Assembly (NCBI GenBank): GCA_030141605.1
Contig: JAQGDQ010000196.1
Span: forward strand, 60,001 to 124,000
From: Tubiluchus corallicola
Lineage: Eukaryota > Priapulida > Priapulimorpha > Priapulimorphida > Tubiluchidae
Length of the DNA stretch: 64,000 nucleotides
Direction of reading: 5' to 3'
Translations under genes and position numbers: made by a program
Shown here: positions 12,701 to 21,420 of the stretch, piece by piece
How the letters are laid out: each line of letters starts with the position of its first letter
Position numbering within the stretch: position 1 is the stretch's first letter
Notes under the pieces: generated by a model
What the model was told of the DNA's origin: nothing
Database searches by the model: none
What the model saw: the letters and a program-made list of their open reading frames with translations, nothing else

Positions 12701-15700
12701 TTCGTAACATTTTGATGTCTTACCCATAAAAAATGTTTTTATATGAGGCAGGACTGGGACTTTCATATTTGTCAACAATAATTCTCTAAGATAAGATACT
12801 TGGACACCTTAGCTATATTTGGTTATATCGGGTGGCACAGGAAAAAATGTGCTAAAGTTCAGACTACAATAATATTGGAAGCAAATGCTCTACAATGCTG
12901 AAATTTGACTTCATGATGCAACAATACATCAGCCTTTGGCTGTCAAAGTCACAAGTTTACAGTTTTGGTAGTTTTTAAGTTATGTCTAAAAGACTTGTGC
13001 GTGATAAAAATATAGATACCAGAACAATGTCAGCTGATATTAGTGGAAAAAACAGCCACATTGACGTGTATAAGGCACTCAGTTCATGATAGCAAAACTA
13101 TAAAAGCATGATCTTTAGCACAGAAACTAAAGCACAGATAAAGATTTGTTGTCAAGAAAAAATGAATCTTTAATCCTTTAAACTACGGTATCTGGAATTC
13201 CCTTTGAAATTCTACGATGGCTGTACAAAGCCATTTTATATAGAGGAACTAAATACAATTTTTTGTGAGCTGGGGCCAAATACCATTGAAAAACATAAGA
13301 AACTGTGTCACCTGTTGAAAGAAGTGCTTTTGTCTAGTTTGCAATGAAAGTATACACACAGAGCACTTCTGTAAATTTTAACAAGAATAACAAAATTTTT
13401 TCTGCTATTTATTTTTTCTTGACTTGTTTTTTAAAGCTTCTGCATCTTTGGAAAAGTCTAAGCGAATGAGCTAAAATTTTTGGTGTCTGTAAATAAACCT
13501 CCAGAACACCATTGTGACAATTTTCAAGCAATTCCATTATTTTTTTATAATATCGTGTTCAAAACTTTGGCACTTTTTTGTGCCACCCGATATATGCCCT
13601 ATGTACTAAGCGAAAATATGCATGTGTGTAAATTCTCCACTGACATAGATCTGTAGTGCAAATTGGTTGTTTAATAACACATGTCCAAATGTATCCAAGT
13701 TGTTGAGTCATTTTCTTAAGCTTTTTCTATCTAAGCCTGTATGTGACGAGTCTTTTGCTAACGTTTTCAGGTAAAACTGTTCTCTCACTTACAGGTGATT
13801 CTGATGGAGATTTGAGTTCACCCAAAACACCTTTGACACCTGGTGGTTCGGATAAAGGATGTTCGTCACTGAGGCGCACCCTGGATCAGAGGAGATCTTT
13901 AGTTCTGCAGCTTTTTCAAGAACACGGATTTTTTCCAACAAGTACTTACAATTTTTGAGTTTTTTTTTCCTATATTGCCGAAACTTTTCGATTTTCTTTA
14001 TACGGAAACATGTCGATCGATCTCAACAGTCTTCAGTTTGTGCGAAGAGTGTACTGAGTCTAAGTTTCTAGATTTTTCAAACATTGTTTCTTTACAATAA
14101 CTAGCATTGTTTCTTTGCATTCACAAGCATTGTTTCTTTACAATAACTAGCACTGTTTCTTTGCATTCACAAACATTGTTTCCCTGCAGTGTAAGCATTG
14201 TTTCTTTACAATAACTAGCATTGTTTCTTTTCATTCATAAGCATTGTTTCATTTCAGCACAAGCTACTGCAGCATTCCAAACTAAAAATCAGGAAGTGTT
14301 TCCCAGCAAGTCGATTTTGCAGCTGAAGATCAGGGAAGTGAGACAGAAGTTGATGTCTCAGACATGTCCGACGCCTGGTGCAGAGACGGTGAAGAGTCCA
14401 CTAACTACAACACTTAGTGCTGCTGGTGCACCGCCCAGAACGCCAACAACAACGTCTTCGCTAGCACTGCCATCTGTTTCCACATCTCGTAAGTTTGTTG
14501 CTTTGTAGTATTTGTGTAAAATCTTTTTTCTCTCTTTGTATTTTGCCCAAGTAATAGTTCATAGATGGAACTGTTTATGTCGCTCCATTCTAGCTTCTTT
14601 TTCAATAATTACTTAGATATGACAGCCTAAGCTCAAGATTTGTGTGCTTACATAGCAAAATCGTCCATAAGTCAGCAATTAAGCTTTTCCAGTTATTCGC
14701 TTATTCTGAATCTCCATTTCATAAGGATCATTTTGATACTAAGCTCATCACTCTATGTTATTTCTAAGCTGAGATAATTCACATTAAAGTTGAGGTGCAG
14801 GCTGCGCACTAAAAAACATAATCTTGAGAAAATCGCTGTTATAGTCAGCCATTGTTTTTTGTCGCGTTTCTACAATACACTTAGTAACTGCACAAATGTT
14901 GGTTGCTATGGACCTTGCAAAAGCACTTTGAAGTTATGTTTAAATCCAGTAGATGGCTCTTCCCGACGAAGATCTGGGCTTGGCAACAGAAAAAACTCGA
15001 AGCAAAATGACAACTTCCACGAGCTACTATCAGAGTTAGAAAATAGGAGTTTTTTACAATTGCAGTACCAGTTTCTAGCCTGAAAATAAGAGGTTAAAAT
15101 AGATTTTTAGTTTTTTTAAACATTTTTTTTGATAATTTTGATACTAGAAATTTTTTAAACGTTTATTTTGATAATTTTGATACTAGAATATAATAGTCCA
15201 ATATATTTAGCATTTGTTTTTATAAAAAAACACAAAATTGGCATTTGACCAAATTTTTGATGCATTCTACTTTGAAGCATCATAACGTAGTTTTAGTTGC
15301 GCCGACTTATGGACGGTTTTGGTTTGCAATGTAATGTAAACGATGTAATGTGTTTTAATTATCCAAAGATATTATACCACAACTTGTTGCCCGAAGGGAT
15401 GTTGTTTTCATTCTGTGAAACTATATTATTAAGTAAATTAGTCAATTTTTTCTGGCTTTGTAATTGTGACATTTGGTAATGAATCTAAACGTTGTAACAA
15501 GAAATATTTTTTCTTAAAAAACTAACTACTGTACAGTCAGAACCAACTTGCTTCTAAAATGTATTTCTTTATTTATCTAAGTTTTCCATTATATTTTTAA
15601 AGCATTTTAGACAAGATAAAGACCTTCGAGAATTGACATCACGATTGTCTGTGTTACTGTTTTCTGTAAAACAGATATGTAGGAAATTAATTTTCATTTT

Positions 15701-15837
15701 CTTTCTTACTTTAAATTGTTTGTTAAATAAGATTTTTCTTGTTTCTCCTAGAATCTGTGCCAGCTTCCATTTCATCCAGAAATTCGGGATTGCTAGCAAC
15801 AACTTCTGCAGTTACTACTTCATCAACATCAAAATAA
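597..15837 (+). CDS. CIC: Capicua transcriptional repressor, C-terminal part (12 exons, 5' end outside window)
   Basis: HMG-box repressor that represses receptor tyrosine kinase/ERK target genes in the nucleus (family knowledge). Coding exons seen: 597-752, 1256-2615, 5792-5991, 6339-6524, 7387-7560, 8122-8213, 8632-8782, 9384-9555, 11454-11806, 13795-13941, 14258-14488, 15752-15837. Every junction is AG/GT and all phases agree, giving 1,101 codons and a TAA. The diagnostic part is the conserved C-terminal C1 region, split over exons 10 and 11: [18 protein letters not shown], then QATAAFQ, FPSK and [13 protein letters not shown]. Upstream are other CIC-like blocks: [15 protein letters not shown] in exon 7, and [11 protein letters not shown] and [11 protein letters not shown] in exon 9. 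The central part is a long Ser/Thr/Gln/Pro-rich low-complexity stretch, as in the family. The HMG box is not in the window, so no start codon can be given. Identity is firm; exact ends of a few exons are inferred from splice consensus. Confidence 0.93.
775..1000. mobile_element. Fragment of repeat family D
   Basis: Similar in order to about 56530-56680: GGGAAGTTA, AAATGTTAGAA, CGCCTCG.GTAATTAGT, TTTAAAGTC and GGGNGCGC blocks all recur. It lacks the TAAAGGAAAG end seen in the other copy, so it is truncated. CIC intron. Confidence 0.55.
1256..2615 (+). CDS. CIC: CIC exon b (large low-complexity exon)
   Basis: Starts after CCGTTGCAG and ends at TCAAG|GTTAGT; the frame is open throughout. It encodes about 453 residues rich in Ser, Thr, Gln, Pro and Val, beginning [16 protein letters not shown]. 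The internal ATG at 1333 is not a start. Large low-complexity exons here match the long disordered middle of CIC proteins. The frame runs on past the donor into the intron to a stop at 2679, and that tail is not coding. Confidence 0.85.
2831..3675. mobile_element. Non-autonomous hAT-like element
   Basis: Begins CAGTGGCGGCTGGTG and ends GATCCACCGCTG, an imperfect CAGNGGNGG terminal inverted repeat of hAT type. It is flanked by 8-bp near-identical duplications: CTTGTAAG on the left (2823-2830) and CTTGGAAG on the right (3676-3683). hAT elements make 8-bp target duplications. Inside are repeated pieces of a 'gcagcacccccta' type. No transposase is visible. It sits in a CIC intron. Confidence 0.6.
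3900..4530 (-). mobile_element. Non-LTR retrotransposon 3' end (LINE), degraded
   Basis: Reading the minus strand gives, with frameshifts, a typical LINE C-terminal tail: [20 protein letters not shown], then [33 protein letters not shown] and [15 protein letters not shown]. This is the region after the reverse transcriptase that often ends cnidarian and invertebrate LINE proteins. A second copy of the same family lies at about 22838-23190 on the + strand. Frameshifts and stops show it is dead. Confidence 0.7.
4536..5032. mobile_element. TTAA-flanked MITE, family B
   Basis: Starts with TAAAGGAAAACAGGATGATT and ends with CAGTTTTCCTTTAA. Related copies are at 21421-22035, 25237-25820, 36222-36850, 51188-51666 (reverse) and 53362-53990. 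No coding capacity. Internal marks shared by the copies include a GGTAAAAAGTATA stretch and a CACGTG-containing stretch. Confidence 0.75.
5145..5745. mobile_element. Foldback element with long inverted ends
   Basis: Sequence around 5145-5285 (with CGACGACCGGTTTCGAAC and ATTGTCAAGGCATC) reappears as its reverse complement at 5585-5745 (GATGCCTTGACAAT, GTTCGAAACCGGTCG). The arms are over 100 bp and enclose about 300 bp without a gene. A 'TTCGAAAC' tail followed by AATAAA-rich sequence resembles the ends of Penelope-like retroelements, but there is no coding evidence. It stops about 45 bp before the CIC acceptor at 5791. Confidence 0.6.
5792..5991 (+). CDS. CIC: CIC exon c
   Basis: Acceptor TTTCATTGCAG, donor CAAAATG|GTAATG. 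The first base completes an Arg codon begun by exon b (SR|FAYVKV). It encodes [20 protein letters not shown] and a Ser/Gln-rich tail. The open frame seen further 5' (ATG at 5751) is intronic. Confidence 0.85.
6339..6524 (+). CDS. CIC: CIC exon d
   Basis: Acceptor AAATGTAG, donor TATCAAG|GTAAGA. It encodes [20 protein letters not shown] and on to NTVLYQ, ending one base into a Gly codon. It is too short to stand out as an open frame but is fixed by the phase of both neighbours. Confidence 0.83.
6525..7386 (+). other. CIC intron, no feature recognised
   Basis: AT-rich intron of 862 bp. An 81-codon open frame at 6961-7206 has no recognisable motif, no splice phase that would join it to the neighbours, and is probably chance. 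No tandem repeat seen. Confidence 0.5.
7387..7560 (+). CDS. CIC: CIC exon e
   Basis: Acceptor TTTCCAGCAG, donor TCATCAG|GTAGCG. The frame reads [20 protein letters not shown] and ends [11 protein letters not shown], joining exon 8122 through a split Gly codon. The CAGCAG acceptor offers two AGs 3 bp apart (NAGNAG), so plus/minus one residue is possible. Confidence 0.85.
7561..8121 (+). other. CIC intron, no feature recognised
   Basis: 561-bp AT-rich intron ending in a T-rich tract and TTTTTTTGCAG. No repeat or gene seen. Confidence 0.5.
8122..8213 (+). CDS. CIC: CIC exon f
   Basis: Encodes [20 protein letters not shown] then [10 protein letters not shown], ending exactly on a codon at GGTTACAG|GTACTAG. 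The phase fits exon 8632 ([11 protein letters not shown]). The last bases of this exon and its splice donor form the first copy of the 35-bp tandem array that follows. Confidence 0.87.
8201..8470 (+). repeat. 35-bp minisatellite spanning a CIC 5' splice site
   Basis: Copies start at 8201, 8236, 8271, 8306, 8341, 8376, 8411 and 8446 (period exactly 35 bp). The unit reads roughly TGTTCGGTTACAGGTACTAG followed by 15 more bases. Copy 1 contains the true exon end and donor; seven more ACAG|GTACTA sites follow inside the intron. Copies differ by only a few substitutions, so the expansion looks recent. Confidence 0.95.
8632..8782 (+). CDS. CIC: CIC exon g
   Basis: Acceptor TGTTTATCTAG, donor TTCTA|GTAAGT. 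It encodes [39 protein letters not shown] and a Ser/Asp-rich tail. The [10 protein letters not shown] block is a conserved CIC motif. Confidence 0.9.
8783..9383 (+). other. CIC intron, no feature recognised
   Basis: 601-bp intron with a short AT/TATA-rich patch near 9040-9075. No gene or clear mobile element. Confidence 0.5.
9384..9555 (+). CDS. CIC: CIC exon h
   Basis: Acceptor TTTTTCTGTAG, donor CCAGACAG|GTACGT. The frame reads [20 protein letters not shown] then [14 protein letters not shown] and ends [14 protein letters not shown]; two bases carry over to exon 11454. Thr/Ser-rich linker with a basic patch. Confidence 0.85.
9834..10311. mobile_element. TTAA-flanked MITE, family A
   Basis: Starts TTAAAGCACAAGAAAACGCG and ends near TCCTTTTCTTCCCCTTTA. 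The same family appears at 1-448 (reverse, cut by the window edge), 11978-12434, 28207-29345 (with a nested insertion) and 44788-45476. Shared internal marks include TTAAACTCCCGCAATGACCG and GTGAATCAGT. No coding capacity. Confidence 0.75.
10359..10909. mobile_element. piggyBac-type MITE
   Basis: Flanked by TTAA at both ends. Termini are CCCTTTCACTACG and its complement TGTAGTGAAAGGG. TTAA target sites with CCCTTT ends are the signature of piggyBac-class elements (family knowledge). 551 bp including both TTAA sites, no transposase. Contains a short TG-rich stretch near 10700-10755. Confidence 0.8.
11454..11806 (+). CDS. CIC: CIC exon i
   Basis: Acceptor TTTTTACAG, donor AGGGGAG|GTATGG. It encodes [24 protein letters not shown], then [20 protein letters not shown] and [27 protein letters not shown]. 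FEKRxAxLPEF and LAGSYRKxxR correspond to the conserved segment preceding the C1 motif in CIC. The basic Arg/Lys stretch may be a nuclear localisation signal and the TP/SP sites possible MAP kinase sites (inference). Confidence 0.92.
11978..12434. mobile_element. TTAA MITE, family A, diverged copy
   Basis: Starts AAAAGTACAAGAAGACACAC and ends near CCCATTTTGTTGCCTTTA. It follows the same order of blocks as 9834-10311, with point differences. In the intron after exon i. Confidence 0.65.
12525..12775. repeat. Imperfect direct duplication
   Basis: The sequence around TAACATTTTGATGTTTTACCC (12528) recurs at 12708, and GAGGCAGGACTGGGACTTTC occurs at about 12662 and 12745. The second pair is nearly identical over about 35 bp. 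The copies are interleaved with an AT-rich spacer. Confidence 0.7.
12834..13594. mobile_element. TA-flanked TIR element (mariner-like size and ends)
   Basis: Left end TATCGGGTGGCACAGGAAAA and right end TTTTTGTGCCACCCGATA are inverted repeats, followed inward by AAAGTT / AACTTT. TA dinucleotides flank both ends. About 760 bp; no intact transposase frame was found. In the intron before CIC exon j. Confidence 0.75.
13795..13941 (+). CDS. CIC: CIC exon j (first half of C1 motif)
   Basis: Acceptor CACTTACAG, donor CCAACAA|GTACTTAC. It encodes [16 protein letters not shown], then [20 protein letters not shown] and HGFFPT. This is the most diagnostic CIC block. A second good acceptor (ACGTTTTCAG) lies exactly 24 nt upstream at 13770, and the 24 nt are open in frame (GKTVLSLT), so a longer isoform starting at 13771 is possible. 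Confidence 0.95.
14079..14257 (+). repeat. Tandem repeat forming the pyrimidine-rich tract before a CIC acceptor
   Basis: About four imperfect copies of a roughly 47-bp unit built from two related halves, one with GCATTGTTTCTTTACAATAA and one with GCATTGTTTCTTTGCATTCA. The array runs into the 3' splice site at 14257. One copy carries a CCCTGCAG (near 14190) that could act as a decoy acceptor. Confidence 0.85.
14258..14488 (+). CDS. CIC: CIC exon k (second half of C1 motif)
   Basis: Acceptor TTCATTTCAG, donor ACATCTC|GTAAGT. It encodes [36 protein letters not shown] and a Thr/Pro/Ala-rich tail ([16 protein letters not shown]). Joined to exon j it gives the complete C1 region. Family members often read SAQATAAFQ at the junction; here the predicted splice gives TTQATAAFQ. 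Confidence 0.95.
14645..15330. mobile_element. MITE family F, left copy (in last CIC intron)
   Basis: Ends are inverted repeats of each other: TAGCAAAATCGTCCATAAGT near 14658 and ACTTATGGACGGTTTTGGTT near 15305. The whole element matches the reverse complement of 16323-16977. The 97-codon open frame inside (14790-15083) is partly mirrored in the other copy but resembles no known protein and ends differently there. Confidence 0.8.
15752..15837 (+). CDS. CIC: CIC terminal coding exon
   Basis: Acceptor GTTTCTCCTAG; encodes [27 protein letters not shown] and a TAA at 15835-15837. Phase agrees with exon k through a split Gln codon. A short Ser/Thr-rich tail is normal for the gene. The exon sits in the loop between two inverted MITE copies. 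Confidence 0.85.
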
Positions 15838-17639
15838 TCAACGTGCGGTTTGGAACGTAGTTGCGAAATAACTAATCCTTGTCGCTTTATTGTAACAATG
15901 TCTCAGCAGTTTGGACAGGTAACATTATCGTAATTACAGGTGTGCTTTTTACTGCTAAGAGCCAGTAGCAGCCTGTAGCTGCTGTCACTTCACTTAAAAT
16001 TAGCAAACAATTTGTTAGTAGTCTCTGCTTACGGTAAAACTGACTTTAACTACTAATTGTTTCAGAATTTAGGATATCCTCCTTTGTTTACCAAGTTGTA
16101 AAAATTTTGTTACCGGTGCTACAGCTAGGTGTTGATCAGTTATCAAAAAGTACTGTTATTTTACTCTGTGAATCTAAATTGCAAATCTCAAAGCTGTCCA
16201 TCTGTATTTATGGATCCCTTCTTAACGAGTTATTTTCTAATCATACTGTCATATAAAGCATTAATTTATAGCTTTAAATTTACTACAAGCATTTACAAAA
16301 ATATTAATAATTCGTATGTATGCTAGCAAACCAAAACCGTCCACAAGTTGGCAAAGGTAAAACTGTGGTATGATGCTTTAACGTAGAATGTACCAAAGAT
16401 TTTTGTTTTTTATGAAAACTAATGCTACGTGTTGTATATTTATAGGAACTTTTAGGTTCTTTTAAGCGCTTTTATATTCTAGGTCAAATTACCGAGAAAA
16501 TGTTCAAAAAATACTAAAAATCGTATTGTCATAACTCCGCACTCACTTCTCATGGTTGAAAAACTAGAACGGCAATTGTATTTCATTGAATTTTCAAATT
16601 TCGATAGCACCTTGTGAAAGCAGTTTTTTCTGTTGCCAAGCCCAGTTCTTCTTCAGGAAGAGCCGTCTAGTGGATTTAAACTTAACTTCAATGTGCTCTT
16701 ACAAAGTCCATGACAACCAACATTTGTGCGGTTGCTAAGTGTTTTGTCGTAACGTGACAAAAAACAATGGCTGACTTTAACAGTGATTTTCTCAAGATTA
16801 TGTTTTCCAGTGTGCAGCCTGCACCTCGACTTCAAAGTGAATTATTTCAGCTTAGAAATAACAAAGAGCGATGAGCTTGGTATCACAATGATCCTCATGA
16901 AATGGAGATTCAGGATGTGTGAATAACTAGAAAAGCTTAAATGCCGACTTGTGGACGATTTTGCTATGCAAGCACACATATATACAAATATATTAGACAT
17001 TAAACGGCGTCTTAAGAATTTAGTTTATAAAAAATTACTATTTTTAAAAACTTGTTCCACTTTCACAGTCTGAAAAATCTGAAATTCTCGATTCTCACAA
17101 GCCAAATTTTCTTACGCAAAATGTCGTTGGCTACGTTGTGCATGAGCACACTTAAAGTAAGTGCCATTCTCAGAAATGTACAGTTCATCACATACATATA
17201 TTGTATACAAACTTATTTCAAGTTTTTTCAAGTTTTAGCTAGTTTGAGGGTTGAGCACTGCTTTGTTACATTTGTATAGGCAGAACTATTGTGTAGAATG
17301 GCTGTAAATGATTTGTGATTCTGTCTTATTATGATTTGATAACAAATTTTACTTGGATTGTAACATTGATGATCTTGTTATTTAATGTTGTTGATTGGAT
17401 GTAGTTACAAAGTGTACATAGTTTGTAAATATGACCCGAAAATGTGATAAAATGTTGATAGCTTATCTTTTAGACTTGTATATAAACTAAACGTACAGTG
17501 TAGGCTCAATTTTTTCTTGCGTAACTCATTTCTTTGCCAGCCAATTAATTAAACAATGCAACCCAACTATTAAGAATATGTTAAAGTTCAGGGAATTGGC
17601 TGCTATTATAAAATGCTGGACAAAACTGTTTACCGATAG
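15838..17639 (+). other. CIC 3' UTR and flank; transcript end not located
   Basis: No further coding exon is needed. An inverted MITE copy occupies 16323-16977. No convincing AATAAA plus GT-rich site was found before the 46-bp repeat array at 17857, where each unit carries AATAAA. Open frames of 60-75 codons here have no recognisable features. Confidence 0.45.
16323..16977. mobile_element. MITE family F, right copy, inverted
   Basis: Reverse complement of the copy at 14645-15330 over nearly its full length. Begins GCAAACCAAAACCGTCCACA and ends TCCACAAGTC mirrored as GACTTGTGGACGATTTTGCT near 16940. It lies downstream of the CIC stop, within the expected 3' UTR. Confidence 0.8.
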
Positions 17640-18478
17640 CCTTAATTAGATTATTGATGCTGTGAGTGCAGTTTATTTGTTATTTTGCAACAGTTATTAG
17701 CCATTGTGAGTAATGAGTTGAAAGAAAGGAAGTGCCGAAGAATTGTGGACTAGTTGGGATTTAAACCTGAGACAAGGTATCAGTACTTCCACACACTCCC
17801 AGCTTTTCCTTTCAGAGTTCATTTCTTCCTTTCAACTCATTATCCATATTGGGTTATAATTGTTGCAAAATAAACCACAATGGTTTGTGAACATTCTGGC
17901 AATAATTGTTGCAAAATAAACCGCAAAGGTTTGCGAATGTTCTGGCAATAATTGTTGCAAAATAAACCGCAAAGGTTTGTGAATGTTCTGGCAATAATTG
18001 TTGCAAAATAAACTGCAATGGCTTGTGAACGTTCTGGCAATAATTGTTGCAAAATAAACCACAATGGTTTGTGAATGTTCTGGCAATAATTGTTGCAAAA
18101 TAAACTGCAATGGTTTGTGAACGTCCTGGCAATAATTGTTGCCAAATAAACCGCAATGGTTTGTGAACGTTCTGGCAATAATTGTTGTAAAATAAACCGC
18201 AATGATTTGTGAACGTTCTGGCAATAATTGTTGCAAAATAAACTGCAATGGTTTGTGAACGTTCTGGCAATAATTGTTGCAAAATAAACTGCAATGGTTT
18301 GTGAACATCCTGGCAATAATAGTTGCAAAATAAACTGCAAAGGTTTGTGAACATTCTGGCAATAATAGTTGCAAAATAAACTGCAAAGGTTTGTGAACAT
18401 TCTGGCAATAATAGTTGCAAAATAAACCGCAAAGGTTTGTGAACATTCTGTCATTCACAGCCATAATCTAATTAATGA
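17640..18478. mobile_element. TIR element carrying an internal minisatellite
   Basis: Left end TTAATTAGATTATTGATGCT (about 17644) and right end, read on the minus strand, TTAATTAGATTATGGCTGTG (ending about 18475) are inverted repeats. Both continue inward to GTTTATT..TTTTGCAAC. The interior holds a short foldback (ATGAGTTGAAAG near 17711 and CTTTCAACTCAT near 17830) and a 46-bp tandem array. No transposase. Confidence 0.65.
17857..18450. repeat. 46-bp minisatellite, about 13 copies
   Basis: Unit roughly ATAATTGTTGCAAAATAAAC followed by CGCAATGGTTTGTGAACGTTCTGGCA; period 46 bp (for example CTGGC at 17896 and 17942). Each unit has an AATAAA on the + strand. On the minus strand the unit is open in all three frames, which explains the 190-210-codon open frames there; these are not genes. 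The unit resembles the subterminal sequence of the surrounding TIR element. Confidence 0.95.
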
Positions 18479-21420
18479 CATCGTTATATAAGAGGGAATT
18501 TGAACGTTGATAGCAGACTAGTTTAACAATGTTTTTGCATTTTTACAAGTGCACAGAAATTTTTGCAAGAAGTCTTTTTTAGTTCTGCATAGATGAAACG
18601 ACACAAAATATGAATGTTCAGTCTTTCCTTGAACATGCTTACGGTGCAGACATCTTTTACTGTCAAAGGTTGTTTACTTGAGATATTGAGATATCTATTT
18701 TTCTGTAGCCCGTTGTTTATATCATTCAGAACACATTGTATGTTGTTATACGATTGTTTATTATAGGAAGTAAGTGAAGTGTAGAATCCAGGGTCTAGAA
18801 TATCAAAACCTGTTCACTGATGCTACTTCATCTACAAAAGTTGCTTTCCACATTTTTTTGCAAATTGTCAAAATTTAAAAATCTGCTTTTACGAAATTTC
18901 CTGCATTTGAAATAATTTTTATGTTACATTCCAAAATGGCAGTACTATTTTATTTCACTTTTAATGTTAGCCTACACATCAAGAGTAAAGGAAAAACATC
19001 TTCGTCTTCTGCTTGCAAGGAATATAGAACCTAGGAATGTGAGCATTTTAATTATTGTTTTCCGTTTTCTTACGTAAATAAACCTGTTAGTCTCCACTAC
19101 AAAAGAAACTCACAATAGGGCACTGCTTGGTGACAAAAAATATCTTTTGAATCAAAAAGGGCAAAATTGATTTTGGAATGAAAGGCTCACTGGAACAACC
19201 ATATTCTTTGCAAGGCAGTCTTTCAGAGTCGGTGTTTCTCCCATTATGATTATTCATGTAACTAATTTTCCTTATTTCCAAGTGTGAAGTGATTTGAATT
19301 AGCTAACTTAGTCAATTTAAATGTTCAGTGTAAATAAATAATGCAACTTGCAAAAAGAAATTTTATTTACAAGATAGTTGTGGAAGTGACCATTACTCAC
19401 ACGCAGTAGTTTCTAACTGTTTTGTTGAATTTAAACTTTTCTGCCGCCAGATGGCAGAACAAGCATAACAGTAAAAGGCTTCGTCATCTTTCTTGTACCA
19501 CGTTTACGTAACTATGCTTTGCAGTTTCCAAGTTTATCAGTAAATTAGTTTTACAGATACTTCTAAGAAATATGAATTTTAAATAAATCAAAATACAGTT
19601 TTTCCTCTCCTTATTAAGACGAGAATTTTTATAGAAATTGTATAAAGTTATAAGACAGTTGAGGTTTGTAGCTGTGAAACTTGTTATTATTATTGGAGTA
19701 ATGTGATTTTAGGCAAGTTTTTAACAAATTTACTTGAACACAACAAAACTGGATTTTTGTGTTATAGTTGTTTGTTTTAAGCTTTTGCAAGTACAGCAAG
19801 CTAATAGTTTAATAATTCTTTACTGAGTTAATGTTTATTTCCTGTCTGATTCTTAATTTCCTTTCTTACTTTTCATTGCAGTATAATCTGTTCTCCTGTT
19901 TGTTTTTAGCTAAACAAAAAATTTTTCTTACTTTCATCAACAATTTCTTATTCGGGCAGCTCGTGTTTTTAATTCATGTTAAGTGACATGGTTTTTATCT
20001 TAGCACTCTAATATTATAATCTGACAAAATTGTGATAACCCATTACATACGTAGACATAGTGACCACTTCAAATTTTCCTAATTCACCAAATGTGAAGAG
20101 TTATTGTTTAGTTTTTTGAAACAAAATAGATATTGATTTTTTTTAAATTTGTAACAGATGATGATACCGTCACCACTTGTAGTGAAATTCATAATAATCA
20201 TTAATAATAATAGTCTCTCTGACTGTAATAATGCATCGGATAGGAACTTTTAAACGACTTGGTGTGAAATTCATGTGGATTCAATGTACGTCACGTGGTT
20301 CACATGGCGGAAAAATTGAAAATCATTTTTGCGGAATGTGCTGATTGGGTACTTGTCACGTGATTCTTATCATTTGCTGAAATATTTTAGTGATATTTTA
20401 GGCCTATTATGCGTAGGATACATTTATTAATCATTAGATGATTACGAATCATTTTTATTGTTATTATACCTGTTAGCATTGGCTGTGCCATTCTTGTATA
20501 TGTTTAATATCTGAATAAAGGTGGAACCATAGTTTTCTGAAAATGCTTCACATCCAAAGTATTTTTGTATCAACCTTAGGATCCGTAGGTAGGCTGCCAA
20601 GTACTTATTTGCGTTGTTGTCCTTGTTCTTGTGGCTTGTTTTTATGATGGGGTAATGGCCCCGGTGTGCTTACCTAGAAAGGTACTTGCTGCATGTATAA
20701 ATTCAGAAGTATCGTGCACTCGGAAATAATTTGACAACATCACCAAATGGAAATCATAAAAACTGTTATTTATGAGCAGTCACTTGGTACTGGTTGTCTG
20801 CTGTGAATGTCACGTGCAAGGTTTCGAGTTCAAATCCTGACGTGATTAATAATAACTTAAGTTTTTTTATCATATCGCAGAGAATTCAGTCTCGTTTTTA
20901 GTTATTTTTTTACTTAATTTACTGTTGCCGGGTTTATGATATATCTTCAGAAAAAGAAAAACTGTCATAAGTAATTGCTGTTCACTCATCTAAAATAACT
21001 ATAATATGCCCCCTTACAAACACGTGATCATATTGGATTTTTGCAAAAAAAATGAAAACTGAAACGTGTGTAAAGTAGCAGACAATCACGTGACCTTCTA
21101 CGCGCTACTCTTTTATGAAATGAACAAGGCGCCAGTTAGTTAATTAAAATTGTCCTATCCTCATTTGCAGTTGAGTTTATAGAAAGAACTAAACATTGGG
21201 AAATAAAATCCGCAGACCTGCACTATTGCAACTATTTTTTAAAATGTTGTACAAACGTCTGTGCTTTTTTGAAGACGTTTCTAACAATGAATTAAAATTA
21301 ACATTTTTTCCTGTATGAATTGAAAGAGATCTTTGTTTTTATGAACGCAAAAGTAGAATTTTAATTAAGTACATCCTCAATAAGTAGTTAAATTACTAAA
21401 CGTATTGCCATTTGTGCCAT
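18479..21420. other. Intergenic, nothing firm
   Basis: About 2.9 kb of AT-rich DNA. Scattered AATAAA hexamers (for example near 19333 and 20513). A weak tRNA-like B-box (GAGTTCAAATCC near 20824) is the only other pattern. No exon or transposon end could be supported. Confidence 0.5.
20750..20850 (+). other. tRNA-like fragment, possible SINE head
   Basis: GAGTTCAAATCCTGACG fits an RNA polymerase III B-box. An A-box-like stretch (TTGGTACTGG) is about 45 bp upstream. No cloverleaf could be closed. Could be chance. Confidence 0.2.

Noticed and set aside
17832-18464. Three overlapping minus-strand frames of 192-210 codons
   Set aside because: Product of the 46-bp array, open in every frame because 46 is not a multiple of 3.
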